Assembly: GCA_013824375.1 (NCBI GenBank)
Contig: PNNR01000012.1
Span: 1 to 33,344, forward strand
DNA from: Clostridiales bacterium
GTDB lineage: Bacteria; Bacillota; Clostridia; Christensenellales; CAG-138
DNA: 33,344 nt
Direction of reading: 5' to 3'
The stretch's first letter is position 1; each line of letters opens with the position of its first letter. Under the pieces are notes generated by a model that saw only the letters and a program-made list of their open reading frames with translations, was not told the DNA's origin and searched no databases. Position numbers and translations under genes: made by a program. This document shows positions 1-7,786 of this stretch, in pieces.

Positions 1-1
1 C

Positions 2-2104
2 ATGGGCGTAGCGGTGACACTATCCTCCGCCTTGATCGGCATTCTCTGGCGCGTCATCCGGAAAAATCTGGAGAAGATGCGGCATATCGAGTTCTATCTG
101 CTCGGCATGGTCACCCACATCGTCATGATGTTGTGTGCGCTGTTCCTGCCGCAGGAGACGGTCCTGCCCACCGTGCAGACCATCGCGCTGCCGGTGCTGC
201 TGATCTATCCGCTGGGCACGCTCGCAATGAGCCTAATCATTACTTATGAACGAAAAAGCATCCGCACGGAGAAACTGTTGAGCGACAGTGAGATTCGTTT
301 TCTAAAGGTCATCGAACAGGCCCCCGTCGGGATTGCCATAGAAAACTCCGATGTGATTTCCTATGTAAACTCCGCATATGCGAGAATTCTAGGCATGACG
401 CGGGAGAAGATTAGAAGCGTTAACTGGCAAACCTATACGCACCCGGATGATCTCAATAAGGATTCCGCATTGTTCCAAAGGCTGCTCAAGGGCGAGATCG
501 ACGAATACGACCTGATTAAACGGTATGTAAGACCAAACGGAGAGATCGTCCGCGTACATCTTTTTGTGAGTATCTTAAACCGCACGGACCCGTATGAAAA
601 CAGCGACTATATCTGTATCGCGCAGGATATCACCCCGGACTATGATCGTGAACAGGATCTGCTCGCAAGCGAACGCAGGCACCGCGAAACGTCCAGGTTT
701 TTAAGCACATTACTCGACTCAATTCCCGATCACATCTTCTATAAGGATATTAACGGCATCTATCTCGGATGCAATCACGCGTTTGAGCAAGCTTCCGGAT
801 TTACGCGTGAGCACCTTGTCGGTAAAACGGACCATGAACTCTATGACCGCGACATAGCGGAGCTGTTTATCAGTAAGGATATGCAGGCGCTTCGTCAGAA
901 GAAAGAGTGCCGTTCTGAGGAAACCGTCGTTTTTCCGGATGGACGCGCATTGATTACAGAGACGCTGAAAACCCCGTTCTTGAATGACGAAGGCGAGCTG
1001 GCCGGTTTGATCGGCATCAGCCGCGACATCACAGATCGGAAAAAGAAAGAAGACAGGATCGAATATCTCAGCATTCACGACATGATGACGGGGCTTTTCT
1101 CGCGTATGTATTTCGACACGGAACTTTATCGTCTGGATGCGGCGAATGAACTACCTTATTCGGTCATCACCGGCGACATCAACGCGCTCAAACTCACAAA
1201 CGACCTCTTCGGGCACAACGAAGGCGACAAACTCATCATGGAGACTGCGAAACTGCTCGAATCGGCTTGCGGGCAGGGCATCGTCGCGAGAACGGGCGGA
1301 GATGAGTTCTCCATACTGCTCCCCGGGACGGAGGAGGAAGAGGCGAGCCAGATCGTCACGAAGATCAACCAGGCGTTTGAAGAACAGAAAGCGTTGCCGC
1401 GCGAACACAATTTTTTCCTGAGCATTTCGCTGGGTTACGCGACAAAGACGAAAGAGGAGCAAACCATCAGCGAGGTCCTCAAAACTGCGGAAGAGCACAT
1501 GTACCGCAGAAAGCTGCTGGAACACCAGAGCATTCGAAGCACGCTGCTTTCCACGATCAAGGAGATGCTGTTCTCAAGGAGCACCGAGACCATGGAACAC
1601 GCGGAGCGCATGGCGCAGCTCGCGCGGCAAATAGGAGCGGAGCTCGCGCTCAGTCAAACGGATATTGTTTCGCTGGAACTTGTGGCGATGCTGCACGACG
1701 TCGGAAAGATCGGCATCAGCAACAGCGTGCTCGACAAGCCGGGTAAACTGGACGAGACCGAGTGGGCGGAGATCAAGCGGCATCCGGAGATCGGCTACCG
1801 CATCGCGCTGACAATTCCAGAGCTGCAGGGCATTGCGGGTTATATCCTGTGCCACCACGAGCGTTGGGACGGGACGGGATATCCGCAGGGACAAAAAGGC
1901 GAGGAAATTCCGTATATCGCGCGGATTATCGCTGTCATCGATGCGTTTGATGCGATGACGCAAGACCGCCAGTATCGCAGCGGCATGTCGCTGAAGATGG
2001 CTGCCGGGGAGATCGTACGCTATGCGGGAACGCAGTTTGACCCTGTCGTCGCGCGCGTTTTCATCGAACGCGTGCTGCAACTTCCGTTTATACCCGAACA
2101 ATAG
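2..2104 (+). CDS. Membrane PAS-PAS-GGDEF-HD-GYP c-di-GMP protein (5' end cut by window)
   Basis: A signalling protein that probably makes and/or breaks down cyclic di-GMP at the membrane. The visible part has about 700 residues. Residues 1-85 are hydrophobic helices resembling the end of a 5TM-5TMR_LYT sensor region, so the true start is probably upstream of the window. Two PAS domains follow (about 95-215 and 230-350), then GGDEF (about 355-510) with an intact GGDEF motif at 432-436, then HD-GYP (about 520-695) with HD at 565-566 and the HHERWDGTGYP signature. No RxxD inhibitory site is visible before GGDEF. Both catalytic domains look intact, so whether cyclase or phosphodiesterase activity dominates cannot be told from sequence. 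It lies 8 kb upstream of a c-di-GMP riboswitch. The stop is followed after 42 bases by the macro-domain gene on the same strand. Confidence 0.93.
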   Translation: MGVAVTLSSALIGILWRVIRKNLEKMRHIEFYLLGMVTHIVMMLCALFLPQETVLPTVQTIALPVLLIYPLGTLAMSLIITYERKSIRTEKLLSDSEIRFLKVIEQAPVGIAIENSDVISYVNSAYARILGMTREKIRSVNWQTYTHPDDLNKDSALFQRLLKGEIDEYDLIKRYVRPNGEIVRVHLFVSILNRTDPYENSDYICIAQDITPDYDREQDLLASERRHRETSRFLSTLLDSIPDHIFYKDINGIYLGCNHAFEQASGFTREHLVGKTDHELYDRDIAELFISKDMQALRQKKECRSEETVVFPDGRALITETLKTPFLNDEGELAGLIGISRDITDRKKKEDRIEYLSIHDMMTGLFSRMYFDTELYRLDAANELPYSVITGDINALKLTNDLFGHNEGDKLIMETAKLLESACGQGIVARTGGDEFSILLPGTEEEEASQIVTKINQAFEEQKALPREHNFFLSISLGYATKTKEEQTISEVLKTAEEHMYRRKLLEHQSIRSTLLSTIKEMLFSRSTETMEHAERMAQLARQIGAELALSQTDIVSLELVAMLHDVGKIGISNSVLDKPGKLDETEWAEIKRHPEIGYRIALTIPELQGIAGYILCHHERWDGTGYPQGQKGEEIPYIARIIAVIDAFDAMTQDRQYRSGMSLKMAAGEIVRYAGTQFDPVVARVFIERVLQLPFIPEQ

Positions 2105-2146
2105 GGGATACGCAAGGGCGGAGCCTTTGCCGAAAGAGAGCGCCGG

Positions 2147-2680
2147 ATGCCTCTGCGAATCGTATGCGACGATATCACAAAAATGCGTACGGACGCTATC
2201 GTCAACGCCGCGAATGAGCGGCTTGCGATGGGCGGCGGCGTTTGCGGCGCGATTTTTGCAGCGGCGGGTGCCGAAACGCTCGCACGCGCCTGCGACGCGA
2301 TTGGACATTGCGCCACGGGCGACGCCGTAATCACGTCCGGATTTGCGTTGCCTGTCAAACACGTCATTCATGCGGTCGGCCCCGTCTGGCAGGGCGGGCA
2401 CGCGTGCGAGACGGATTTGCTCGCATCGTGCTATTATCATTCGCTCCGGCTTGCGGAGGAGAACGCGATCACTTCCATCGCGTTTCCGCTGATCTCCGCG
2501 GGCATCTACGGCATGCCGAAGGAGATTGCACTCTCAGTTGCCATCATGCAGATCAACCGCTTTCTGGAGCGGAGCGAGATGGACGTCTACCTCGTGCTCT
2601 TTGACCGCGCGGATCTTTCACTCGCGGACGAGTGCAGAAATCGCGTTGACGCAGAGTGCAGCAAGCGCAACGAAGTCTAA
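2147..2680 (+). CDS. Macro-domain protein (ADP-ribose / O-acetyl-ADP-ribose binding)
   Basis: A 177-residue protein with a macro domain over most of its length. Macro domains bind ADP-ribose, and many bacterial ones remove it from proteins or deacetylate O-acetyl-ADP-ribose. Visible hallmarks are DAIVNAANERLAMGGGV near the N-terminus (ligand-binding Asn and glycine loop), VIHAVGPVW in the middle, and the second loop FPLISAGIYGMP. The last 25 or so residues are a charged tail. It is probably cotranscribed with the c-di-GMP protein (42-base gap) and is followed by an intrinsic terminator. The exact substrate cannot be told from sequence. Confidence 0.9.
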   Translation: MPLRIVCDDITKMRTDAIVNAANERLAMGGGVCGAIFAAAGAETLARACDAIGHCATGDAVITSGFALPVKHVIHAVGPVWQGGHACETDLLASCYYHSLRLAEENAITSIAFPLISAGIYGMPKEIALSVAIMQINRFLERSEMDVYLVLFDRADLSLADECRNRVDAECSKRNEV

Positions 2681-2709
2681 ACCGAATCTTTACCAACCAG
2701 AGACAACAA

Positions 2710-2738
2710 ATGCACCGGCTGCCGCACGGTGCATTTTT
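2710..2738 (+). terminator. Intrinsic terminator after macro-domain gene
   Basis: An 8-bp perfect stem (ATGCACCG / CGGTGCAT) with a 9-base loop is followed by a T run. It lies 29 bases after the macro-domain stop. It sits between convergent genes but is clearly stronger in the plus direction. Confidence 0.8.
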
Positions 2739-2754
2739 CTGTCTTGCGAGAGGA

Positions 2755-4146
2755 TTATTTTGCGACCTTTTCCTGATTGATGATGCCGCCGAACGCGGTG
2801 CGCAGACAGATACGGATATCCAGCCACAGCGACCAGTGCTCGATGTACCAGATGTCGTGCTTGACGCGCTCTTCAATCGAAGTGTCTCCGCGATATCCGT
2901 TCACCTGCGCCCAGCCGGTGATTCCGGGGCGAACGAGGTGCTTGAGCATATACAGCGGAACGGTCTCCTGAAATTGCTCGACATAGTGCGGCACCTCCGG
3001 TCTTGGCCCGATGAGGCTCATATCGCCCTTGAGCACGTTGAAAAACTGCGGCAGTTCGTCGATGCTGGTCTTTCGCATCAGGCTGCCGAAGCGCGTCTTA
3101 CGCGGGTCGTCGTTCTTTGTCCAGCCGGTACTTTCCGATGCGTTGACGCGCATAGAGCGGAACTTGTACATCTGGAAGGGGCGTTTGTTTTTACCCACGC
3201 GTGTCTGCTTGAAGATGATCGGCCCCGGACTGGAGAGTTTGGTTCCGATTGCCGCAAAGAGCATCAAAGGACAGGCGAGTATGATAAGCGCAATTGAAGA
3301 AACGATATCAAACAGCCGCTTCATCATCGCATTTACGGGGGAATCCAATGGTGTGGTGCGAAGGTTTAGCAGTTTGCATTCGCCCAAGGCCTGAATTGTT
3401 GTACTCGAAGGAATATAGTCATTGTAATGCGGAATGATCGAAACTTTTGTACCGTACTTCTCGGTTGCTGCGATGACCTTTGGAAGGAGCGTTGCCTGTT
3501 CGATATCCAGCGCTACGACTACCTCGTCGATATCCGATGATGAGAGCACCTCGTTGCCGTGAGTTTCCCAACTGCCGAGGCATGGCAGGTTTTCGATCAC
3601 GCAGTCCCCGACGTAACCGTCGATCACATACCCGAACTGAGGCGTACTTTGAATGGTTTTAACGTATTTTTTTGCGAGGAAGCCGCTGCCGATGAGGATC
3701 ACGTGCTTGAGATTGTAACCCTTACTGCGATAACGTGAGAGTACGGCGCGCACGAGCAAACGCTTTGTCAATACCAGTACGCTGGAGAGCACGAAAAAGA
3801 ACGCAAGCGCAGCACGCGAAAAATCGGTCAGCCGCAGCAGATAAAACGCAGCGCCGCCGCCGAGCACGGTCACCGCGTTGACGAACAGCACCCAACGGAA
3901 CTCGAACCGGAAGGGTTTGCCGCGTACGGAGTCGTAGAGTTGCGCGATCTGATAGCCGAGTACGCTGAACGTAGCAAACACAAACGCGAACCAGAACATG
4001 TTGCCAGGAATCAATGCGGGATTGTTTGAATCTTGCCGCACTATGAGCAGCCAAAACCAGGTGGCGGCATAATAAGATAACCCCACGGCTATAAAATCAA
4101 TCATTCGATTGATATATGTAAAAGTGCGTTGCCACCTTTTTATCAT
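2755..4146 (-). CDS. Polyprenyl-phosphate sugar-1-phosphate transferase (exopolysaccharide initiation)
   Basis: A 463-residue membrane enzyme of the bacterial sugar transferase family (WcaJ/CpsE type). These move a sugar-1-phosphate onto undecaprenyl phosphate and so start exopolysaccharide or capsule repeat units. The first 130 or so residues carry several membrane helices. A Rossmann-like CoA_binding_3 region follows (about 145-250), then the catalytic domain (about 270-463) with the motifs KRLFDIVSS, FRSMR, KTSIDELPQF, LIGPRPE and RPGITGWAQVNG. Length is normal for the family. It stands alone, with its own promoter, and no other capsule genes adjoin it. The sugar (glucose, galactose or other) is not predictable. 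The start is an ATG with an AGGGG-like ribosome site 7 bases upstream. Confidence 0.92.
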   Translation of the reverse strand: MIKRWQRTFTYINRMIDFIAVGLSYYAATWFWLLIVRQDSNNPALIPGNMFWFAFVFATFSVLGYQIAQLYDSVRGKPFRFEFRWVLFVNAVTVLGGGAAFYLLRLTDFSRAALAFFFVLSSVLVLTKRLLVRAVLSRYRSKGYNLKHVILIGSGFLAKKYVKTIQSTPQFGYVIDGYVGDCVIENLPCLGSWETHGNEVLSSSDIDEVVVALDIEQATLLPKVIAATEKYGTKVSIIPHYNDYIPSSTTIQALGECKLLNLRTTPLDSPVNAMMKRLFDIVSSIALIILACPLMLFAAIGTKLSSPGPIIFKQTRVGKNKRPFQMYKFRSMRVNASESTGWTKNDDPRKTRFGSLMRKTSIDELPQFFNVLKGDMSLIGPRPEVPHYVEQFQETVPLYMLKHLVRPGITGWAQVNGYRGDTSIEERVKHDIWYIEHWSLWLDIRICLRTAFGGIINQEKVAK

Positions 4147-4234
4147 GCTGTACCCCTATCTCTTATCGTCTGTGCTGAAATGGTATGGCTTAAACCAACA
4201 CAACACGTGTGATTTTTTTGTACGAATCATATTT

Positions 4235-4263
4235 ATCATATCCACTTGTTGTTTACTCGTCAA
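4235..4263 (-). promoter_or_regulatory. Sigma-A-type promoter for the sugar transferase
   Basis: Read on the minus strand, TTGACG (4263-4258) and TATGAT (4240-4235) are separated by 17 bases. The predicted leader is about 80 bases. It is the best promoter match in the gap between the divergent sugar transferase and transketolase genes. Confidence 0.65.
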
Positions 4264-4501
4264 CACCGCAGACGCTCAGAATCAAATGATAGAATAGTCA
4301 AGGGCTGAATTGCAGATAAAACCGGGAGATGCCCAGACCATCTGTCTGATTTTATTAAGATTTGCCATGTGAAAATATAAAGATTCATAAAAAACACTCG
4401 CCCTCGCGTGCAAGATGGAGTATTATTGTCTGGATATTGTGAATTATGCGCCGATCGGTATGTTTCTCTAGAGCGGATGCAGGCAAACGGCGCAGCGTAA
4501 G

Positions 4502-4507
4502 AGGAGG
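4502..4507 (+). promoter_or_regulatory. Ribosome binding site that fixes the TTG start of the transketolase N subunit
   Basis: AGGAGG lies 9 bases before TTG at 4517. The nearby ATG at 4521 is in another frame and meets a stop after three codons, so TTG is the start that fits. Confidence 0.8.
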
Positions 4508-4516
4508 AACCATTTT

Positions 4517-5347
4517 TTGGATGCAACATTAAAAAAGGGATTGGAGCGTTTTGCGCTGGAAATCCGTATCGGCGTGCTGGAGCAAATGAAGGCGCGCGGG
4601 TTTGGCCACGTCGGTGGTTCGCTGAGTATTACGGATGCGCTTGCCGTGTTATACGGTTCGCAGATGCGCGTTGACCCCAAGAACCCCTGTTGGGCGGAGC
4701 GGGACAAGCTCGTCTGCTCCAAGGGACACGCAGGCCCCGCGGTCTACGCGGCGCTCGCACTCAAGGGATATTTTCCTTATGAAATGCTCAAGACGCTCAA
4801 CCAGCCGGGCACCAGCCTGCCCAGCCATTGCGACCGCAACAAGACGCCGGGCGTGGATATGACCACTGGCTCTCTGGGGCAGGGCACGAGCTTGGCCTGT
4901 GGCATGGCGCTCGGCGAAAAGCTCCGCGGACACGATGCGCGGGTATTTCTCGTCGTCGGCGACGGCGAAGCAAATGAAGGCCAGGTTTGGGAAGCACTGA
5001 TGTTTGCCGCGGCGAAGAAGCTTAGCAATCTCGTGCTGCTTCTGGACGTCAACGGCAAGCAGCTCGATGGCTGCACAAAGGATATTCTTGACACGTTGGA
5101 TCTGCACGCGAAAGTAGAGGCGTTTGGCTTTGATACCGTCAGCATCGACGGAAACGATATTGAGCTGGTCTACAACGCGCTTGAGCGCACGAGACAAGGC
5201 GGGGATAAGCCTTACGCCATCGTGCTCAATACTGTCAAGGGCAAGGGCATTGCCGCGGTGGAGCAGGCAAAGAGCAACCACAGCATGGCGGTCTCGACCG
5301 ATCAATGGAACGAATGGCTGCTCTCGCTGACGGCGCAGCTGGACTGA
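4517..5347 (+). CDS. Transketolase, N-terminal subunit
   Basis: A 276-residue thiamine-diphosphate-binding half of a split transketolase, which moves two-carbon ketol units in the non-oxidative pentose phosphate pathway. Visible motifs are GHVGGSLSITDAL near the N-terminus, GSLGQGTSLACGMALG, and the cofactor and Mg2+ motif GDGEANEG starting at residue 148. The length matches the N-terminal subunit of two-gene transketolases. The start is TTG. The partner C-terminal subunit begins 14 bases after the stop, so the pair is cotranscribed and expected to form one enzyme. Confidence 0.93.
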   Translation: MDATLKKGLERFALEIRIGVLEQMKARGFGHVGGSLSITDALAVLYGSQMRVDPKNPCWAERDKLVCSKGHAGPAVYAALALKGYFPYEMLKTLNQPGTSLPSHCDRNKTPGVDMTTGSLGQGTSLACGMALGEKLRGHDARVFLVVGDGEANEGQVWEALMFAAAKKLSNLVLLLDVNGKQLDGCTKDILDTLDLHAKVEAFGFDTVSIDGNDIELVYNALERTRQGGDKPYAIVLNTVKGKGIAAVEQAKSNHSMAVSTDQWNEWLLSLTAQLD

Positions 5348-5361
5348 GGAGGGAAGACAAA

Positions 5362-6315
5362 ATGGAATTGATTTACGATGGAAGCATGGATTCCCGCCTG
5401 TTTAAGGATATTCTTGGCAAGACGATCCGCGAACTCAGCGAACAGGACAGCGATTTTATCTATCTCGACGCGGACTTGATGAGCTGCATCGGCACCGGCG
5501 CGTGGGCTTGCGAAAATCCCGACCGCGGCATCAACTGCGGCATCTCTGAATCGAACATGATCGGCGTAGCCTGCGGCCTCGCGGCGACCGGATTCAAGCC
5601 TATGGTACATACGTTCGGCCCGTTTGCTTCGCGCCGCGTGTTCGACCAGGTGTTTCTCTCCGCGGGATACGCGAAGAACGATATCACCGTCATCGGCACC
5701 GATCCGGGCGTGACGGCGACCTTCAACGGCGGCACGCATATGCCGTTTGAAGACGTCGCGCTGTACCGCACGATCCCGACCGCGACGGTCATCGACATCA
5801 CAGACGTACCGATGCTGATCAGCGTGCTCAAGCAGTGCAAAGATCTGCCGGGCGTGAAATACATCCGCGTGGGCAGAAAGAATGCCGCGAAGATGTTTGC
5901 GGACGGCACAGAGACGCCTATCGGCCCCGCGATCACCCTGCGCGAAGGCAAGGACATCGCAATCTTTGCCTGCGGCATCATGGTGCATGAAGCCATGCAG
6001 GCCGCAAACAAGCTCGCGGAACAAGGCATCGACGCCGCGGTGGTCAACTTCTTTACCATCAAACCGCTGGACGCCGAGGCAGTGAAAAAGTACGCCAGGC
6101 AGTGCGGCAACGTCGTAGTCGCGGAAAACCACAGCCGCATCGGCGGCCTCTACAGCGCGGTTTGTGAAACCCTTGCACGCGAGAACACCGCAAAGATCGA
6201 CGTGGTCGCGGTCAACGACGAATACGGTGAAGTCGGCCCGCAGGATTATCTGCAGAAGCGATTCGGCCTCACGGCGGAGCACATTGTAGAAACCGCCCAA
6301 GCGCTGCTCAAATAA
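5362..6315 (+). CDS. Transketolase, C-terminal subunit
   Basis: A 317-residue partner of the upstream subunit, carrying the pyrimidine-binding and C-terminal domains of transketolase. ISESNMIGVACGLA holds the conserved catalytic glutamate (residue 63) that activates thiamine diphosphate. A glycine-rich stretch (GVTATFNGGTHMPFED) and the C-terminal domain from about residue 190 follow. The frame is open 19 codons further upstream, but the ATG at 5362 has an ideal AGGAGG 9 bases before it, while the upstream ATG lies inside the previous gene. A strong terminator follows. Confidence 0.93.
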   Translation: MELIYDGSMDSRLFKDILGKTIRELSEQDSDFIYLDADLMSCIGTGAWACENPDRGINCGISESNMIGVACGLAATGFKPMVHTFGPFASRRVFDQVFLSAGYAKNDITVIGTDPGVTATFNGGTHMPFEDVALYRTIPTATVIDITDVPMLISVLKQCKDLPGVKYIRVGRKNAAKMFADGTETPIGPAITLREGKDIAIFACGIMVHEAMQAANKLAEQGIDAAVVNFFTIKPLDAEAVKKYARQCGNVVVAENHSRIGGLYSAVCETLARENTAKIDVVAVNDEYGEVGPQDYLQKRFGLTAEHIVETAQALLK

Positions 6316-6335
6316 ATAAGCAATATGCAAATCAT

Positions 6336-6376
6336 ACGCGGAGACGAGAGACGAAAGCCCTCTTCTCCGCGTTTTT
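6336..6376 (+). terminator. Intrinsic terminator after the transketolase genes
   Basis: A 9-bp outer stem (ACGCGGAGA / TCTCCGCGT), with further pairing inside (GAGAG/CTCT), is followed directly by TTTTT. Confidence 0.88.
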
Positions 6377-6407
6377 GTGAATTTTATGAAATTTTATTGC
6401 GCGCGTG

Positions 6408-6436
6408 TTGCATAATCGATAAGATAGATGTAATCT
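6408..6436 (+). promoter_or_regulatory. Possible promoter for the small GNAT gene
   Basis: TTGCAT and TAATCT are separated by 17 bases, about 100 bases before the GNAT start. Each box departs from consensus, so this is tentative. Confidence 0.4.
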
Positions 6437-6535
6437 GTTTGCAACATTATTCGCTGTGTGAACCGGCAGACTGTTTGTAAGACAGACGGCGGAGAAGCCG
6501 GAGAGCATATCATAACAAACATAAGAGAGCGCAGA

Positions 6536-6811
6536 ATGGAGTTTCAATTTTCGGAAGGGCGCGTATACGCCCTCAATGAACAGCAGGAAGTGATCGCTGA
6601 GGCGATCTACGTTCCCGTACGCGGCACAATCATCGATATCTGCCACACGTATGTTAGCCCTGCGCTGCGCGGGCAGGGCATCGCGGGGCAGCTGATGCAG
6701 GCAACGGTGGATGAGCTGCGGCGAAAAAACCTCAAGGCGGTCGCGAGCTGTTCCTATGCGGAACTCTGGCTGAATAGAAACCGCACCGCATGCACGGATA
6801 TCATCGCCTGA
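6536..6811 (+). CDS. Small GNAT-like N-acetyltransferase (YjdJ/NATD1 type)
   Basis: A 91-residue protein resembling the short single-domain acetyltransferases of the Acetyltransf_CG (PF14542) type. The acetyl-CoA loop is visible as SPALRGQGIAGQLM, and the C-terminus keeps the family's CSYAELWL segment. Substrate unknown. The frame is open for 26 more codons upstream, but homologues usually begin close to the MEFQFSEGRVYAL segment. The ribosome site (AAGAGAG) is weak, so the start is less certain than the identity. It appears monocistronic. Confidence 0.82.
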   Translation: MEFQFSEGRVYALNEQQEVIAEAIYVPVRGTIIDICHTYVSPALRGQGIAGQLMQATVDELRRKNLKAVASCSYAELWLNRNRTACTDIIA

Positions 6812-7157
6812 GACTGCGGGAAGCTGGTCTTCAGAACCCACGCGAGAATAAAGCGATTTCGCTTTCCCCCACGTAATCAGGGCAAATCCTTCCTTGAAGT
6901 TATGCCGCTTGTATAACGGGAATAGTTGTGAACGAACTTTAAAATATGATTTGCGGCATGCATGAATCACCCGCTTTTAGTCATATGTATGCATAGAGTG
7001 TGTTGACAGCGGATCGCGAACGATACTACAATCAGTTCATGATATGCGGCAGCCTGCTATTGCCGACGAAATGCATTCGGATGTCATCGTAATCGGCCTT
7101 TACACACGAACTGATGCATCGCGTTCGCAGAAGGCCCGGAAAACCAGAGGTCTTTGT
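6812..7157. other. Intergenic region before signal peptidase (346 bases)
   Basis: No gene is supported. The stretch holds a small hairpin (AAAGCG / CGCTTT, 6850-6865) followed by C rather than T residues, so it is a poor terminator. It also holds the promoter listed at 7003-7032. The long antisense open frame across this region and the GNAT gene has no recognisable protein features. Confidence 0.5.
7003..7032 (+). promoter_or_regulatory. Sigma-A-type promoter for signal peptidase / NlpC-P60 operon
   Basis: A perfect TTGACA and TACAAT are separated by 18 bases, about 125 bases before the signal peptidase start. Confidence 0.7.
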
Positions 7158-7733
7158 ATGCAGAGTTCCGAAGGACACAGAGCGCACGGCAATCCAGCGG
7201 ACAGCTGGGCATATGAGCGCACAAACCATCCCCGAAAAAAGAAAAAACGCAAGGCTGCTGCCTTTGCCGTCATTCTCGTCGTACTGCTGCTGTGTGCGGC
7301 GATTTCGGTGCTCTATATTCGCCAGTATACCGTCACAGGAGATTCGATGGAGCAGACACTGATGGCGGGCGACCGGGTTTTCTACGTCGGATTTGTGCAG
7401 GCGGATTACGGCGATCTCATCATATTTGACGCAGGCGAAACCTACGGGCTTGTAATCAAGCGCGTCGCAGGTCTGGCGGGCGACCGGATTGAGATCATGC
7501 CGGACGGAACTCTGATCCGAAACGGCGAGGTTGTGGAAGAGCCATACATGATGCCCGACGCCTTCGGCAACAGCGCGGTGGAGGAGATCACCGTCGAGAG
7601 CGAGAAGCTCTTCGTGTTGGGCGATAACCGCGCAACATCTGTCGATAGCCGGGATGTGCGCGTGGGGCAAATCCCTCTGGATACCGTCCGCGGCGTGGTG
7701 ACGCGAATGCTGCGGGATACCAAAGCGAACTAA
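7158..7733 (+). CDS. lepB: Signal peptidase I
   Basis: A 191-residue membrane serine protease that removes signal peptides from exported proteins. A basic N-terminus with KKKKRK at 27-32 is followed by one membrane helix (about 33-54). The catalytic serine is Ser63 in GDSMEQTL and the general base is Lys101 in VIKRVAGLAGD. The C-terminal GDNRATSVDSRDVR box is present. The frame is open 38 codons further upstream, but this ATG has an AGAGG site 8 bases before it and gives a normal Gram-positive length. It probably shares a transcript with the NlpC/P60 gene (53-base gap). Confidence 0.92.
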   Translation: MQSSEGHRAHGNPADSWAYERTNHPRKKKKRKAAAFAVILVVLLLCAAISVLYIRQYTVTGDSMEQTLMAGDRVFYVGFVQADYGDLIIFDAGETYGLVIKRVAGLAGDRIEIMPDGTLIRNGEVVEEPYMMPDAFGNSAVEEITVESEKLFVLGDNRATSVDSRDVRVGQIPLDTVRGVVTRMLRDTKAN

Positions 7734-7786
7734 TCTTTCTTTTCCGCCGAACGCGGACAAGAACAATCCGCAAAGGATCGTTTACA

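Larger units (their letters stand above)
4147..4516. other. Divergent intergenic region (370 bases)
   Basis: AT-rich gap between the divergent sugar transferase and transketolase genes. It holds the minus-strand promoter listed separately and a weak 5-bp hairpin with a T-rich tail around 4333-4355. No convincing plus-strand promoter is seen, although TATAAA near 4375 is a possible -10. No gene is supported here. Confidence 0.5.

Noticed and set aside
1574-2440. Long minus-strand frame opposite the HD-GYP and macro genes
   Set aside because: It is a shadow of two well-supported plus-strand genes, with Arg/His-rich composition typical of antisense frames in GC-rich DNA.
6332-6970. 212-codon minus-strand frame across the GNAT gene and the next gap
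   Set aside because: No recognised domain, it ends in the transketolase terminator region, and the plus-strand GNAT gene has clear family motifs.
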